A stretch of 64,000 nucleotides of DNA from JACCZH01 sp963729445 (GTDB lineage Bacteria > Chloroflexota > Chloroflexia > Thermomicrobiales > CFX8). A model generated the notes under the pieces. It was given only the letters and a program-made list of their open reading frames with translations, searched no databases and was not told where the DNA came from. The translations under genes and the position numbers were made by a program. Below, piece by piece: positions 17,728 through 25,598 of this stretch (its first letter is position 1; every line of letters starts with the position of its first letter). The stretch is taken from NCBI GenBank assembly GCA_963729445.1, contig CAVSNU010000005.1:372001-436000 (forward strand), written 5' to 3'.

Positions 17728-18174
17728 CTAACCTGACTCGATCCCTGTCTTCAGCACCACCTGCGTCCACGCCCGCAGCTCGTCGAGGATCTCGGCACGG
17801 ACCTTGCGGAAGACGCGTAGCTGCTCCTCTGCGCTGCCCTCTGCCTTGCTGGGATCGACAAAAGACCAGTGGATGCGCTCGGGGGCGCCGGGGAAGATCG
17901 GGCAGCTCTCGTTGGCCTGGTCGCAGACGGTGATCACGTAATCGAAGTGCTGGCCCAGGTAGTCGTCCAGCGTCTTTGAACGTGCTCCGGAAATATCAAT
18001 ACCAATCTCGGACATCGCCCGGATTGCAAGCGGACGTACTTCGGTGGCTTCCGTCCCGGCTGAAGAGACGTCGAAGCAGCCTGCGCCGATATGGCGCAAG
18101 AGTCCCTCGGCCATCTGGGAGCGAGCAGAATTATGGGTACAGAGGAAGAGCACTCGGATAGGGTGATCGGTCAT
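17728..18174 (-). CDS. arsC: Arsenate reductase, LMW-phosphatase type
   Basis: A 148-residue ArsC of the low-molecular-weight phosphatase fold. The P-loop CTHNSARS gives Cys12 and Arg18. Two further cysteines in VCDQANESC fit the thioredoxin-coupled disulfide relay. It reduces arsenate to arsenite for export by Acr3. GGGAGG precedes the ATG. Last gene of the minus-strand operon arsR-acr3-arsC, 13 bp after acr3. Confidence 0.94.
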   Translation of the reverse strand: MTDHPIRVLFLCTHNSARSQMAEGLLRHIGAGCFDVSSAGTEATEVRPLAIRAMSEIGIDISGARSKTLDDYLGQHFDYVITVCDQANESCPIFPGAPERIHWSFVDPSKAEGSAEEQLRVFRKVRAEILDELRAWTQVVLKTGIESG

Positions 18175-18187
18175 CTCAGGTGCCTCC

Positions 18188-19330
18188 CTAATCGGCAGTT
18201 ACCGGTTGCTGGGTGCGTTCGGCAATCGTGCCGCTTGTGGTTCTCGACGGCGGATCGTTGGGATACAGCCTGCGTCCAAGCCAGAGCGATACGTAGACCA
18301 GCCCAACCAGAACTGGAACCTCGACCAGCGGGCCGACGACGGCCGCCAGCGCCTGATCTGACGCGAGACCGAAGACACCGATGGCGACCGCGATCGCGAG
18401 CTCAAAATTGTTGCTGGCCGCCGTGAACGACAACGTCGCGGTATCGGCGTAGCGGAACTTCAGGAGATACGAGACACCGAAAGCGACACCGAACATCACG
18501 AAGAAATAGATGAGCATCGGGAGAGCGATCCGCAGCACGTCCAGCGGCGACTCAAGTAGCGCTTCGCCCTTGAGCGCGAACATCATGGTAATCGTGAAGA
18601 GCAGGCCAACGATCGCTGTCGGACCGAGGCGCGGCAGGAACCGGTTCTCGTACCACTCGTCCCCCTTGGCGCGGGCGAGGTACCAGCGCGTCAGAAATCC
18701 AGCCAGGAGCGGGATGCCCAGGAAGATGAGCACACTCCGCGCAATCGTCCACATCGAGACGTCAAGCGCCGTGCTCTCAGCCCCCAGCCGGCCGGGAACG
18801 ACCGTGAGATAGAAGTAACCGAGCACGGTATACATGAAGATCTGGAACACCGAGTTCAGCGCTACCAGCACGGCCGCGTACTCATTGTCACCGCAGGCGA
18901 GCATGTTCCAGATCAGCACCATGGCGATGCAACGCGCCAGTCCGACAATGATCAAGCCGGTACGGTACTCAGGGTGATCCGGCAGCATCGTCCAGGCCAG
19001 CACGAACATGATCGCCGGACCGATGAGCCAGTTGAGCATGAGCGATGTGCCGAGCAACTTGCGGTTGGCCGCCGCCTCGGGGAGCTTCTGATACTTCACC
19101 TTCGCCAGCACCGGATACATCATCCAGAGCAAGCCCAGGGCAATCGGCAGCGAGACGTTGTCGATCGTCATCGAGTCGAGCGCCGAGGGCAGACCGGGGA
19201 ACAGCTCGCCCAGGCCAAGGCCAATCGCCATCGCCAGGAAAATCCAGACCGGCAGGAACCGGTCGAGCGTGGAGAGCTGACCCATCACACCGGATGATCC
19301 GCCCGGTCGGGAAACCGTGGGTTGTGACAC
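18188..19330 (-). CDS. acr3: Arsenite efflux permease Acr3
   Basis: A 380-residue membrane protein with about ten helices, of the ACR3 (BASS) family of arsenite exporters. The conserved cysteine helix ARCIAMVLIWN, needed for arsenite transport in the family, is present, as is NNFELAIAVAIG near the C-terminus. The start at 19330 is GTG. It sits 7 bp after arsR, so the three genes are one operon. Confidence 0.94.
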   Translation of the reverse strand: MSQPTVSRPGGSSGVMGQLSTLDRFLPVWIFLAMAIGLGLGELFPGLPSALDSMTIDNVSLPIALGLLWMMYPVLAKVKYQKLPEAAANRKLLGTSLMLNWLIGPAIMFVLAWTMLPDHPEYRTGLIIVGLARCIAMVLIWNMLACGDNEYAAVLVALNSVFQIFMYTVLGYFYLTVVPGRLGAESTALDVSMWTIARSVLIFLGIPLLAGFLTRWYLARAKGDEWYENRFLPRLGPTAIVGLLFTITMMFALKGEALLESPLDVLRIALPMLIYFFVMFGVAFGVSYLLKFRYADTATLSFTAASNNFELAIAVAIGVFGLASDQALAAVVGPLVEVPVLVGLVYVSLWLGRRLYPNDPPSRTTSGTIAERTQQPVTAD

Positions 19331-19337
19331 GCTCGCT

Positions 19338-19709
19338 CTATTCCCCTACAACGACGTCGGCTGCGCACGGCAGCGGCGTCGGGTCGTACTCGCTGTCGTC
19401 AAGCAGCCAGCCTAGCTGGCCAGATAACTCATCCAGCACCTCACGATTCAACCGGTAGTAGAGCCAGCGCCGGTCAGTGGCGTGCGGATAGGACGTGATG
19501 AGGCCAGCTCGGCGCAGGACTCCGACGTGGTGCGACACCACGCTCTGCTTCAGGCCAAGCTCGTCAACGAAGTGGCAGACGCACTGATCCTGCCTCCTGA
19601 GCAGCGCCAGAATCGCAAAGCGCGTCGGGTCCGCCAGCGCCGCGAGCTGGTCGAGTGTCTCGCTGCGGTCTTCAGTGTGGATACGCACCGGATGAACCTG
19701 CCAATACAT
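19338..19709 (-). CDS. arsR: ArsR-family metalloregulator
   Basis: A 123-residue winged-helix repressor. The CVCHF motif (a Cys-x-Cys metal site) at the start of the recognition region, followed by KQSVVSHHVGVLRRAGL, fits As(III)-sensing ArsR proteins. The start is ATG at 19709, preceded by an in-frame TTG at 19712. The ATG lies inside the 30-bp operator palindrome, so either the mRNA has a very short leader or translation begins at a downstream GTG. First gene of the arsR-acr3-arsC operon. Confidence 0.9.
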   Translation of the reverse strand: MYWQVHPVRIHTEDRSETLDQLAALADPTRFAILALLRRQDQCVCHFVDELGLKQSVVSHHVGVLRRAGLITSYPHATDRRWLYYRLNREVLDELSGQLGWLLDDSEYDPTPLPCAADVVVGE

Positions 19710-19730
19710 CAATGTTCGTCGATGTATTGG
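19701..19730 (-). promoter_or_regulatory. ars operator palindrome
   Basis: Perfect 10-bp inverted repeat CCAATACATC / GATGTATTGG with a 10-bp spacer, the size and spacing of an ArsR/SmtB-type operator. It overlaps the first three codons of arsR and lies just downstream of a TATGAT box (minus strand, 19736-19731). It would cover the transcription start. Confidence 0.8.
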
Positions 19731-19760
19731 ATCATACCCGCTACGCAGAAACGAAAACAG
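19731..19760 (-). promoter_or_regulatory. Promoter of arsR-acr3-arsC
   Basis: On the minus strand TATGAT (five of six to consensus) is preceded, 17 bp upstream, by a weak TGTTTT. Start of transcription would fall near 19724, within the operator. Confidence 0.5.
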
Positions 19761-19793
19761 GCTTTCAACCCTTCCATAGACGGAACCGACCTA

Positions 19794-19822
19794 TTGACAA
19801 ATGCATGGTTATTTCGTAAATT
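19794..19822 (+). promoter_or_regulatory. Promoter of the flavin monooxygenase operon
   Basis: TTGACA at 19794-19799 and TAAATT at 19817-19822 with a 17-bp spacer: a perfect -35 and a four-of-six -10. The -10 lies within a small palindrome GTAA-A-TTAC, and TTCGTAAA (19813-19820) recurs in the operator downstream. Confidence 0.75.
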
Positions 19823-19864
19823 ACCGAAGTGCCGTCCGAGTGATGGCGATTCTTAGCCTCGATA

Positions 19865-19882
19865 GTTCGTAAAAATACGAAC
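19865..19882 (+). promoter_or_regulatory. Operator palindrome GTTCGTA-TACGAAC
   Basis: Perfect 7-bp inverted repeat with a 4-bp A spacer, 19 bp before the ATG at 19902. The half-site TTCGTAAA also overlaps the -10 upstream. Both are likely sites for the second ArsR protein (22727-23017) or another regulator of this operon. Confidence 0.7.
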
Positions 19883-19901
19883 CAAGGGAAGGATATCGGA
19901 C

Positions 19902-21254
19902 ATGAATACAACACCTCTACCAGTCGCCGTTATCGGCGCCGGCCCGGTTGGGTTGGCGGCAGCCGCGCATCTGGTTCAGCGCGGCGAAACCCCGCTCGTG
20001 CTTGAGGCGGGATCGACCATTGGCGCGAGCGTGCTGGAGTGGGCGCATGTCCAGGTGTTCTCGCCCTGGCAGTACAACATCGACGCCGTCGCGGGGGCGA
20101 TGCTCGAAGACGCAGGCTGGTCAACGCCTCCCGCCGAGGAGTACCCGACCGGACGAGAGATCGTCGAACGCTACCTGCAGCCGCTCGCCGAGCTGCCCCA
20201 GATTCAGCCGCACATCCGGCTCGGCGCGCGGGTGGTCGCCATCACCCGGCAAGGTTTCGACAAGATGAAGACCGACGGACGCGCCGATGCGCCCTTCCTG
20301 CTGCATCTCCAGTTGAACGACGGCAGCGAAGAACACGTCGTAGCAAAAGCTGTTATCGACGCCTCCGGCACCTCCACGATTCCCAACCCACTCGGGTCAG
20401 GCGGGCTACCTGCGCTGGGAGAACGATCGCTCACCGACCGCATCTTCTACGGCATCCCTGATGTGCTCGGCGCCCACCGCGAGCGCTACGCCGGCAAGCG
20501 CATCCTGATCGTCGGCAGCGGTCATTCCGCTTTCAACGCGCTCAACGATCTGGTCAAACTGGCAGACGATGAGCCGGACACTGAGATTACGTGGGCAGTG
20601 CGTCGCACACCCACGGAGCAGATGTACGGCGGTGGCGAGAATGACGCGCTACCGGCGCGTGGTGAGCTCGGGCACTCCGTCGAGAATCAGGTACGGGGTG
20701 GACGGGTAGCGCTAGAGAGCGAGTTCCGCACGACCGCGCTCGCGGCCACGCCTGACGGTATTGAGGTCTCCAGCCATGATCGCACCATCGGCCCGTTCGA
20801 CGAGATTGTCGCCACCACCGGATTCCGGCCGGACCTCTCGATGCTGCGCGAGCTACGGCTCGACCTCGATCCGGCTGTCGAGAGCCCGACGGCGCTGGCG
20901 CCGATGATCGACCCCAACATCCATAGCTGCGGCACGGTGCGTCCACACGGGGCGCTGGAGCTCAAGCATCCGGAAGAGGGTTTCTACATCGTGGGGATGA
21001 AGAGCTACGGACGTGCGCCGACCTTCCTGATGCTGACCGGCTACGAGCAGGTGCGCTCGGTCGTTGCGGCGCTGGCCGGCGACTGGCAGAGCGCCCGTGA
21101 CGTCCATCTGGTCCTGCCAGAGACCGGCGTCTGCACCCTCGGCTCCCAGACCGGCGGGTGCTGCACGACGGATGTGCCCCTCGAGGCCGCGCCGGACCAC
21201 GTGTCGACGGTGCCCGTCCTTCAGCCTGCCGGGGGCGGTAGCTGCTGCGGTTAG
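19902..21254 (+). CDS. FAD-dependent monooxygenase with Cys-rich tail (ArsO-like)
   Basis: A 450-residue flavoprotein with two dinucleotide loops: VIGAGPVGLAAAA (FAD, about 10-22) and ILIVGSGHSAFNA (NADPH, about 203-215). It resembles flavin-containing monooxygenase/thioredoxin-reductase-like oxidoreductases found in ars clusters. The last 45 residues hold the cysteine pairs GGCCTT and GSCCG, a good place for As(III) binding or redox relay. AAGGGAAGG lies upstream of the ATG. It is divergent from arsR and heads an operon with an MFS pump and a second arsR. Its reaction on arsenicals is inferred. Confidence 0.83.
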   Translation: MNTTPLPVAVIGAGPVGLAAAAHLVQRGETPLVLEAGSTIGASVLEWAHVQVFSPWQYNIDAVAGAMLEDAGWSTPPAEEYPTGREIVERYLQPLAELPQIQPHIRLGARVVAITRQGFDKMKTDGRADAPFLLHLQLNDGSEEHVVAKAVIDASGTSTIPNPLGSGGLPALGERSLTDRIFYGIPDVLGAHRERYAGKRILIVGSGHSAFNALNDLVKLADDEPDTEITWAVRRTPTEQMYGGGENDALPARGELGHSVENQVRGGRVALESEFRTTALAATPDGIEVSSHDRTIGPFDEIVATTGFRPDLSMLRELRLDLDPAVESPTALAPMIDPNIHSCGTVRPHGALELKHPEEGFYIVGMKSYGRAPTFLMLTGYEQVRSVVAALAGDWQSARDVHLVLPETGVCTLGSQTGGCCTTDVPLEAAPDHVSTVPVLQPAGGGSCCG

Positions 21255-21379
21255 CCGGCGCCGTTTCAACAGAGAGAACGGCTGTACTCTCGCGAACGCG
21301 CTCGTGACCCAATTCCAGGAAGCACAAGCGCGTTCGCTCTCAAACGCTCCAGGCTCTAGAATGGCGCACGTTAGACATC

Positions 21380-22696
21380 ATGCTGTTACGGAGGCGGTAC
21401 CACGCGGTGAGAACCTTCAGCCCGACCGCGTCACGAGCGGGAACCAGGCTCTACTACGGCTGGGTCATGCTGGTTGCGCTGGCAGCCGGGCAGGTAACGT
21501 CCTGGGGCATCCTCTATTACAGCTTCGCCGTCTTCCTCGCGCCGATGCACGACGATCTGGGGTGGTCCGTCACGCAAATCACCGGCGCGTACTCGCTGGG
21601 ATTGCTCATATCAGGGCTGGCCGCGATCCCGTTCGGCCGCTGGCTGGACCGCCATGGTCCGCGAGTGCTCATGACTGCGGGGTCGATCCTGGCGACGCTG
21701 CTGGTCGTCGCCTGGGCCACGGTCGACAGTCTGCTTGGCTTCTATCTTATCTGGTCCGCAATCGGGGTCATTATGGCGGCGATCTTCTACGAGCCAACCT
21801 TCGTCATCGTCGCCAACTGGTTCGACCGCTTCCGCAGCCGGGCGTTGACGGTTCTTACGTTCGTGGGCGGCTTCGCCAGCGTCATCTACCTCCCCCTGTC
21901 GAGCTGGCTCGTGCACGCCTACGGCTGGCGCACGGCGCTCCTGGTTCTCGCGGCAATTCTGGCGGCAGGCACGATCCCCATTCACGCCCTGATGGTCCGG
22001 CAATACCCACGTGACCTGGGCCTCTTGTCCGATGGAGGGCCGGGTCAGACGACTGCCACGACGGCCGGAGTTACGTCAACAAGCGTCACCCGGCACGATG
22101 CGCTGCACGACTCGGTTTTCTGGTGGATCGCGGGCGGGTTTGTTCTGGCAACGATGACCTCGATGGGGGTGGTGATTCATCTCATCCCGCACCTCGTCAA
22201 CCAGGGCTACAGCCCTGGCTTCGCGGCCTCGGCTACCGGGGCGATCGGCGCGCTGGGGCTGCCCGGCCGGCTCATCTTCACGCCTCTTGGCTCGAAAATC
22301 GAGCGCAGGTGGGTGATTGCCTCAATATTCGGGCTGCAAGCGGCCGCGCTTCTGGTTTTGCTGCTGGTGCAGAGCACGGTCGGGGTTATGCTATTTGTCG
22401 TGCTGTTCGGGGCGGGTTTCGGTGCCATGACCCCGGCGCGTGCGGCACTGGTGGCCGAGCTCTACGGGCCGGCTCACTATGGAAGCATCAGCGGCGTTCT
22501 CGCGTTATTCACGACAGGTTCGCGGGCGATTGCGCCGGTTGGGGCAGGTGTACTCTACACGGCCTTAAACAGTTACACTCCTGTTTTCTGGCTGCTGGCC
22601 GCCTTCTCGGGCCTGGCGTCTCTTGCGGCACTCCGGGCCAAGGCCACACCCCGCCAGCGCCCAGAAGTTACGGATCGAATCGAAACACCAGCGTAA
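21380..22696 (+). CDS. MFS transporter of the arsenic cluster
   Basis: A 438-residue, 12-helix major facilitator of the monocarboxylate/oxalate-formate-like branch (YYGWVMLVALAAGQVTSWG at helix 1; GRWLDRHGPR in loop 2-3). It lies between the flavin monooxygenase and an arsR gene, so it probably exports an arsenic compound or the monooxygenase product. It does not clearly match ArsJ or ArsK by eye. A central polar linker is near residues 215-240. Confidence 0.8.
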   Translation: MLLRRRYHAVRTFSPTASRAGTRLYYGWVMLVALAAGQVTSWGILYYSFAVFLAPMHDDLGWSVTQITGAYSLGLLISGLAAIPFGRWLDRHGPRVLMTAGSILATLLVVAWATVDSLLGFYLIWSAIGVIMAAIFYEPTFVIVANWFDRFRSRALTVLTFVGGFASVIYLPLSSWLVHAYGWRTALLVLAAILAAGTIPIHALMVRQYPRDLGLLSDGGPGQTTATTAGVTSTSVTRHDALHDSVFWWIAGGFVLATMTSMGVVIHLIPHLVNQGYSPGFAASATGAIGALGLPGRLIFTPLGSKIERRWVIASIFGLQAAALLVLLLVQSTVGVMLFVVLFGAGFGAMTPARAALVAELYGPAHYGSISGVLALFTTGSRAIAPVGAGVLYTALNSYTPVFWLLAAFSGLASLAALRAKATPRQRPEVTDRIETPA

Positions 22697-22726
22697 CCCA
22701 ACCGACGACAACCGGGGAGCTTGCTT

Positions 22727-23017
22727 ATGAAGACCATCGAAATGCCGTCCACAACGGACGAGACCCTGCTTGAAATGCTGCGCGCCGTGGCAAACCCGGT
22801 GCGCTATCGCATTCTCCAGATTCTGGCCGAGCGCGGCGAGTGCCAGTGCGGGCCAATCGGCGACATGCTGCCGATCGCGGCCTCCACACTCTCGCAGCAC
22901 CTCAAGGTCTTGCGCGAGGCCGGCCTGGTTCAAGGGACCATCGACGGCCCGAGTATCTGTTACTGCCGCGACGAAGAGCGTATCGCCTGGCTTAAACACA
23001 ACATCCAGCGGTTGTAG
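22727..23017 (+). CDS. Second ArsR-family regulator
   Basis: A 96-residue winged-helix protein. The CQCGPIG segment provides a Cys-x-Cys pair just before STLSQHLKVLREAGLV, the recognition helix. A further cysteine is in ICYCRDEE. GGGGAG is 7 nt upstream of the ATG at 22727; a TTG at 22721 is less likely. It is the third gene of the flavin monooxygenase operon and is the natural candidate for the operator at 19865. Confidence 0.88.
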   Translation: MKTIEMPSTTDETLLEMLRAVANPVRYRILQILAERGECQCGPIGDMLPIAASTLSQHLKVLREAGLVQGTIDGPSICYCRDEERIAWLKHNIQRL

Positions 23018-23074
23018 CGTGTCGTCCTCGCTCAGAGCAGGCTGTTCGACGTTGCACAGGATGGCACTCGAAAC

Positions 23075-23443
23075 ATGATTCTGCTCTGGATAGCCATCGG
23101 CGGCGCGCTGGGTGCGATGGCGCGGTTCGGCATCTCAGGCTGGGTGAGCGAGCGCTCCAGCTTCAGTCCGCTGGGCACCTTCGTCGTCAACATCAGCGGC
23201 GCGTTCGCACTCGGCCTGTTCGCTGGGCTGGGTGACGCACACTTCACCTACTCCACTGAAGTCTGGCGCCTGGTTGCGACCGGTGTGCTGGGCAGCTACA
23301 CCACCTTTTCAACACTGTTCTACGAGACATTCAGCTTGATTGAGCAAAACGCCCACCGCACGGCGTTGATCTACGCCGTCGGGTCACAGGTGCTGGGAGT
23401 GCTGGCGGTCGTGCTGGGGTTGGGGAGCGCGCAGCTATGGTGA
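23075..23443 (+). CDS. crcB: Fluoride channel subunit CrcB, copy 1
   Basis: A 122-residue four-helix membrane protein of the Fluc/CrcB family. GALGAMARFGIS, GTFVVNISGAFALG and GVLGSYTTFSTLFYE, which line the fluoride pore, are all present. Its 3' end overlaps the second copy, as usual for heterodimeric Fluc pairs. No crcB fluoride riboswitch is recognisable upstream. Confidence 0.95.
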   Translation: MILLWIAIGGALGAMARFGISGWVSERSSFSPLGTFVVNISGAFALGLFAGLGDAHFTYSTEVWRLVATGVLGSYTTFSTLFYETFSLIEQNAHRTALIYAVGSQVLGVLAVVLGLGSAQLW

Positions 23444-23877
23444 GGAGCGGGACTGGTGCGTCCACAACGGAGCTTCCCAAACCTGAACGGCGCGAAGGGC
23501 GCGATGCCCGCGCCTATCTTCTGGTAGCCCTCGGTGGCGTCGTCGGAGCGCTGTGCCGGCACGGGGTCACGGTTGCCGTGGGCGGCAGTCTCGGTCATGC
23601 TGCCTGGGGAACCTTTGTCGCGAACATCAGCGGCGCGTTCTTGCTGGGTTTTATCATGACCCTCTCCGTGAGAGGCGTCCCGCTCCCGCTTGACGCGCGC
23701 CGCTTTGTCGCGGTCGGTGTCCTGGGCAGCTACACCACCTTCTCGACCCTCTCCTACGAGACCTGGCAGTTGATCGAGGGTGGCAACCTCCTCGGTGCGA
23801 CGGCGAACGCTCTCGGCTCGTTGGCAGCCGGCCTGCTGGCCGTCGTCGCTGGTGTGGCGTTGGCGAAGAACCTGTAG
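23437..23877 (+). CDS. crcB: Fluoride channel subunit CrcB, copy 2
   Basis: A 146-residue Fluc/CrcB protein with a polar N-terminal extension of about 25 residues. It keeps GALCRHGV, GTFVANISGAFLLG and GVLGSYTTFSTLSYE. Start ATG 23437 lies inside the end of copy 1, so the two subunits are co-translated, fitting an antiparallel heterodimer. Confidence 0.94.
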   Translation: MVRSGTGASTTELPKPERREGRDARAYLLVALGGVVGALCRHGVTVAVGGSLGHAAWGTFVANISGAFLLGFIMTLSVRGVPLPLDARRFVAVGVLGSYTTFSTLSYETWQLIEGGNLLGATANALGSLAAGLLAVVAGVALAKNL

Positions 23878-23930
23878 AGGGCTGCCGCTGCATCATATGA
23901 AATGATGGCGAGCTGCTGAAAATGTCCCTC

Positions 23931-24032
23931 CTGATCTGCCATTCGCGAGGAGCATCCCACGTCGTGCGGGCGCACTTCATTCTGATCCGCCATTCGCGAG
24001 GATCATCCCACTTCGTACGGGCGCAATTCATT
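23931..24032. repeat. Tandem 51-bp duplication
   Basis: Two head-to-tail 51-bp units (23931-23981 and 23982-24032) that differ at five positions. Both start CTGATCnGCCATTCGCGAGG. The second unit continues into the left arm of a family A palindrome; the first has the same segment in mutated form. Confidence 0.9.
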
Positions 24033-24090
24033 GCGCCCTGCCTGACCGCCCCGGCACTGGAGAGGGCGCAATGAATTGCGCCCGTACGAA
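24012..24090. repeat. Family A inverted repeat
   Basis: Arms TTCGTACGGGCGCAATTCAT (24012 on) and the inverse ending at 24090 flank a GC-rich centre. It is a variant of family A with CGTACGGGCGC in place of CGTAGCGGCGC. Confidence 0.9.
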
Positions 24091-24190
24091 GAAGAACGGC
24101 ACCGCGCCGATCTATCGAATGAACCAGGACATTTACAGAAGCCTGCCATCCACACACGATGATGTTCAGCGCACGAACACGAGATCCTTG

Positions 24191-24694
24191 TCAGGCTTTC
24201 CGTGTCTCCTGATAGGCTGCGCGGGAACGATCAATCACATCCAGCGCCTCGTCAAGGGTGTGCCAACCCCGCACCTCGGTCGTCTTGGGCTCCAGAATCT
24301 TGTAGGTGTCAAAGAACGTTTCGATCTCAAGCAGCCAATGGGCGGCCAGATGATCGAGCTGGGTTACCTCATCAAAGCGTGGGTCGCCAACCGGCACGGC
24401 GAGCACTTTGAAGTCGCTGCCCGCCTCATCCTCCATGTCCAGCCCACCGATCACGCGCGCCTCGATCATGCAGCCCGGGAAGGTCGGCTCGTGGGTGACC
24501 ACCAGAATGTCCAGGTGATCGCCGTCCGGTGCAAGGGTATCGGGGATAAAGCCGTAGTCGGTCGGATAATGGACGGAGGAGTACAGCACGCGGTCCAGGT
24601 GAATCCTGCCCGTTTCCTCGTTGAACTCATACTTGTTGCGACTGCCCGCTGGGATCTCGATCAACGCATCAACGATAGCGCGATTCTCACTCAT
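24191..24694 (-). CDS. ppa: Inorganic pyrophosphatase (type I)
   Basis: A 167-residue soluble pyrophosphatase that hydrolyses PPi to phosphate. Active-site stretches include IPAGSRNKYEFNEETG, YPTDYGFIP and the metal-binding DGDHLD (usually DGDPxD). The ATG at 24694 has AAGGAAG upstream; the frame is open to 24772. It lies 67 bp after uppP on the same strand. PPi released by many biosynthetic reactions makes it a housekeeping gene. Confidence 0.95.
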   Translation of the reverse strand: MSENRAIVDALIEIPAGSRNKYEFNEETGRIHLDRVLYSSVHYPTDYGFIPDTLAPDGDHLDILVVTHEPTFPGCMIEARVIGGLDMEDEAGSDFKVLAVPVGDPRFDEVTQLDHLAAHWLLEIETFFDTYKILEPKTTEVRGWHTLDEALDVIDRSRAAYQETRKA

Positions 24695-24761
24695 GAATAC
24701 TTTCTTCCTTACGTAACTGACGGTCCAACGTCCTGCAGGGACGCCGGCCCTTGGGGAATTA

Positions 24762-25598
24762 TTAAATCCCAAACGCGATCAGGGACAGGACGAGCAGTCC
24801 GAGAGCAATCCGGTACGCGATAAAGCTCAGTGTGGTGTGGCGCACCAGAAAGCGCAGCAGGAACGCGATCGAGAGATATCCCACGACCGCTGACGTGATG
24901 ATACCCGCCGCGAAGACCGGCAACTGGCCGTCGGCTAGCCCATTGTCCATCAGGTGGCGCACCTCGATCATCCCGGCGCCGAGGACCGCCGGCACACCGA
25001 GCAGAAACGAGAACCGCGCGGCCGCCTCACGCCGGAACCCCAACAGCAAGCCGACGGTGATCGTGCCACCAGAGCGCGATACACCCGGAAAGAGCGCCAG
25101 CGCCTGAGCCAGCCCAATGATCACGCCATCTTTCGTCGTCACACAGTCGATGGCTCGATGGTGGTTGGCACGGCGTTCCGCGAACCAGAGCGCCAAGCCG
25201 ACAGCGATCAGCATCAGCGCAACCAGCGCAATAGCCAGATCTCCCCCGCCGCCGGAGTGAAAGAACTCGTCCAAGGCATCGCTGGCTGTAAACCCGACAA
25301 TTGCCGCCGGAACGGAGCCAGCGACAATGATCAACGCCAGCCGCGACATTGGGTCGCGAAAGGGTTGCCCAGACATGATGCCCTTCGGAAGGGCGATCGC
25401 CATCCCGCACAAATCACGCCAGAAATAGATCATGACTGCCGATAGCGTGCCGAGATGGACACCGACGTTGAACATCAATCCCGGCTCATCCCAGCCAAAA
25501 AGCCAGGGAAGCAGAATCAGATGTCCGGAGCTACTAATCGGGAGAAATTCGGTAACCCCCTGCACCACACCCAGCAGGATCGCTTCCCAGACGCTCAA
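24762..25598 (-). CDS. uppP: Undecaprenyl-diphosphatase UppP
   Basis: A 278-residue membrane protein of the BacA/UppP family, which recycles undecaprenyl diphosphate for wall synthesis and gives bacitracin tolerance. Both signature motifs are seen: VTEFLPISSSGH (about 15-26) and FPGVSRSGGT (about 170-179). Around eight hydrophobic segments. Transcribed ahead of ppa. Confidence 0.95.
   Translation of the reverse strand: MSVWEAILLGVVQGVTEFLPISSSGHLILLPWLFGWDEPGLMFNVGVHLGTLSAVMIYFWRDLCGMAIALPKGIMSGQPFRDPMSRLALIIVAGSVPAAIVGFTASDALDEFFHSGGGGDLAIALVALMLIAVGLALWFAERRANHHRAIDCVTTKDGVIIGLAQALALFPGVSRSGGTITVGLLLGFRREAAARFSFLLGVPAVLGAGMIEVRHLMDNGLADGQLPVFAAGIITSAVVGYLSIAFLLRFLVRHTTLSFIAYRIALGLLVLSLIAFGI

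Larger units (their letters stand above)
23878..24190. other. Intergenic region of repeats
   Basis: No gene. It holds a tandem duplication (23931-24032) running into a family A palindrome (24012-24090), plus a small CATCATATGAAATGATG palindrome at 23891-23907. Confidence 0.7.

Noticed and set aside
23018..23074. Possible crcB fluoride riboswitch
   Set aside because: A GGATGG stretch is present, but the conserved pseudoknot and the rest of the motif are absent and the space is short.
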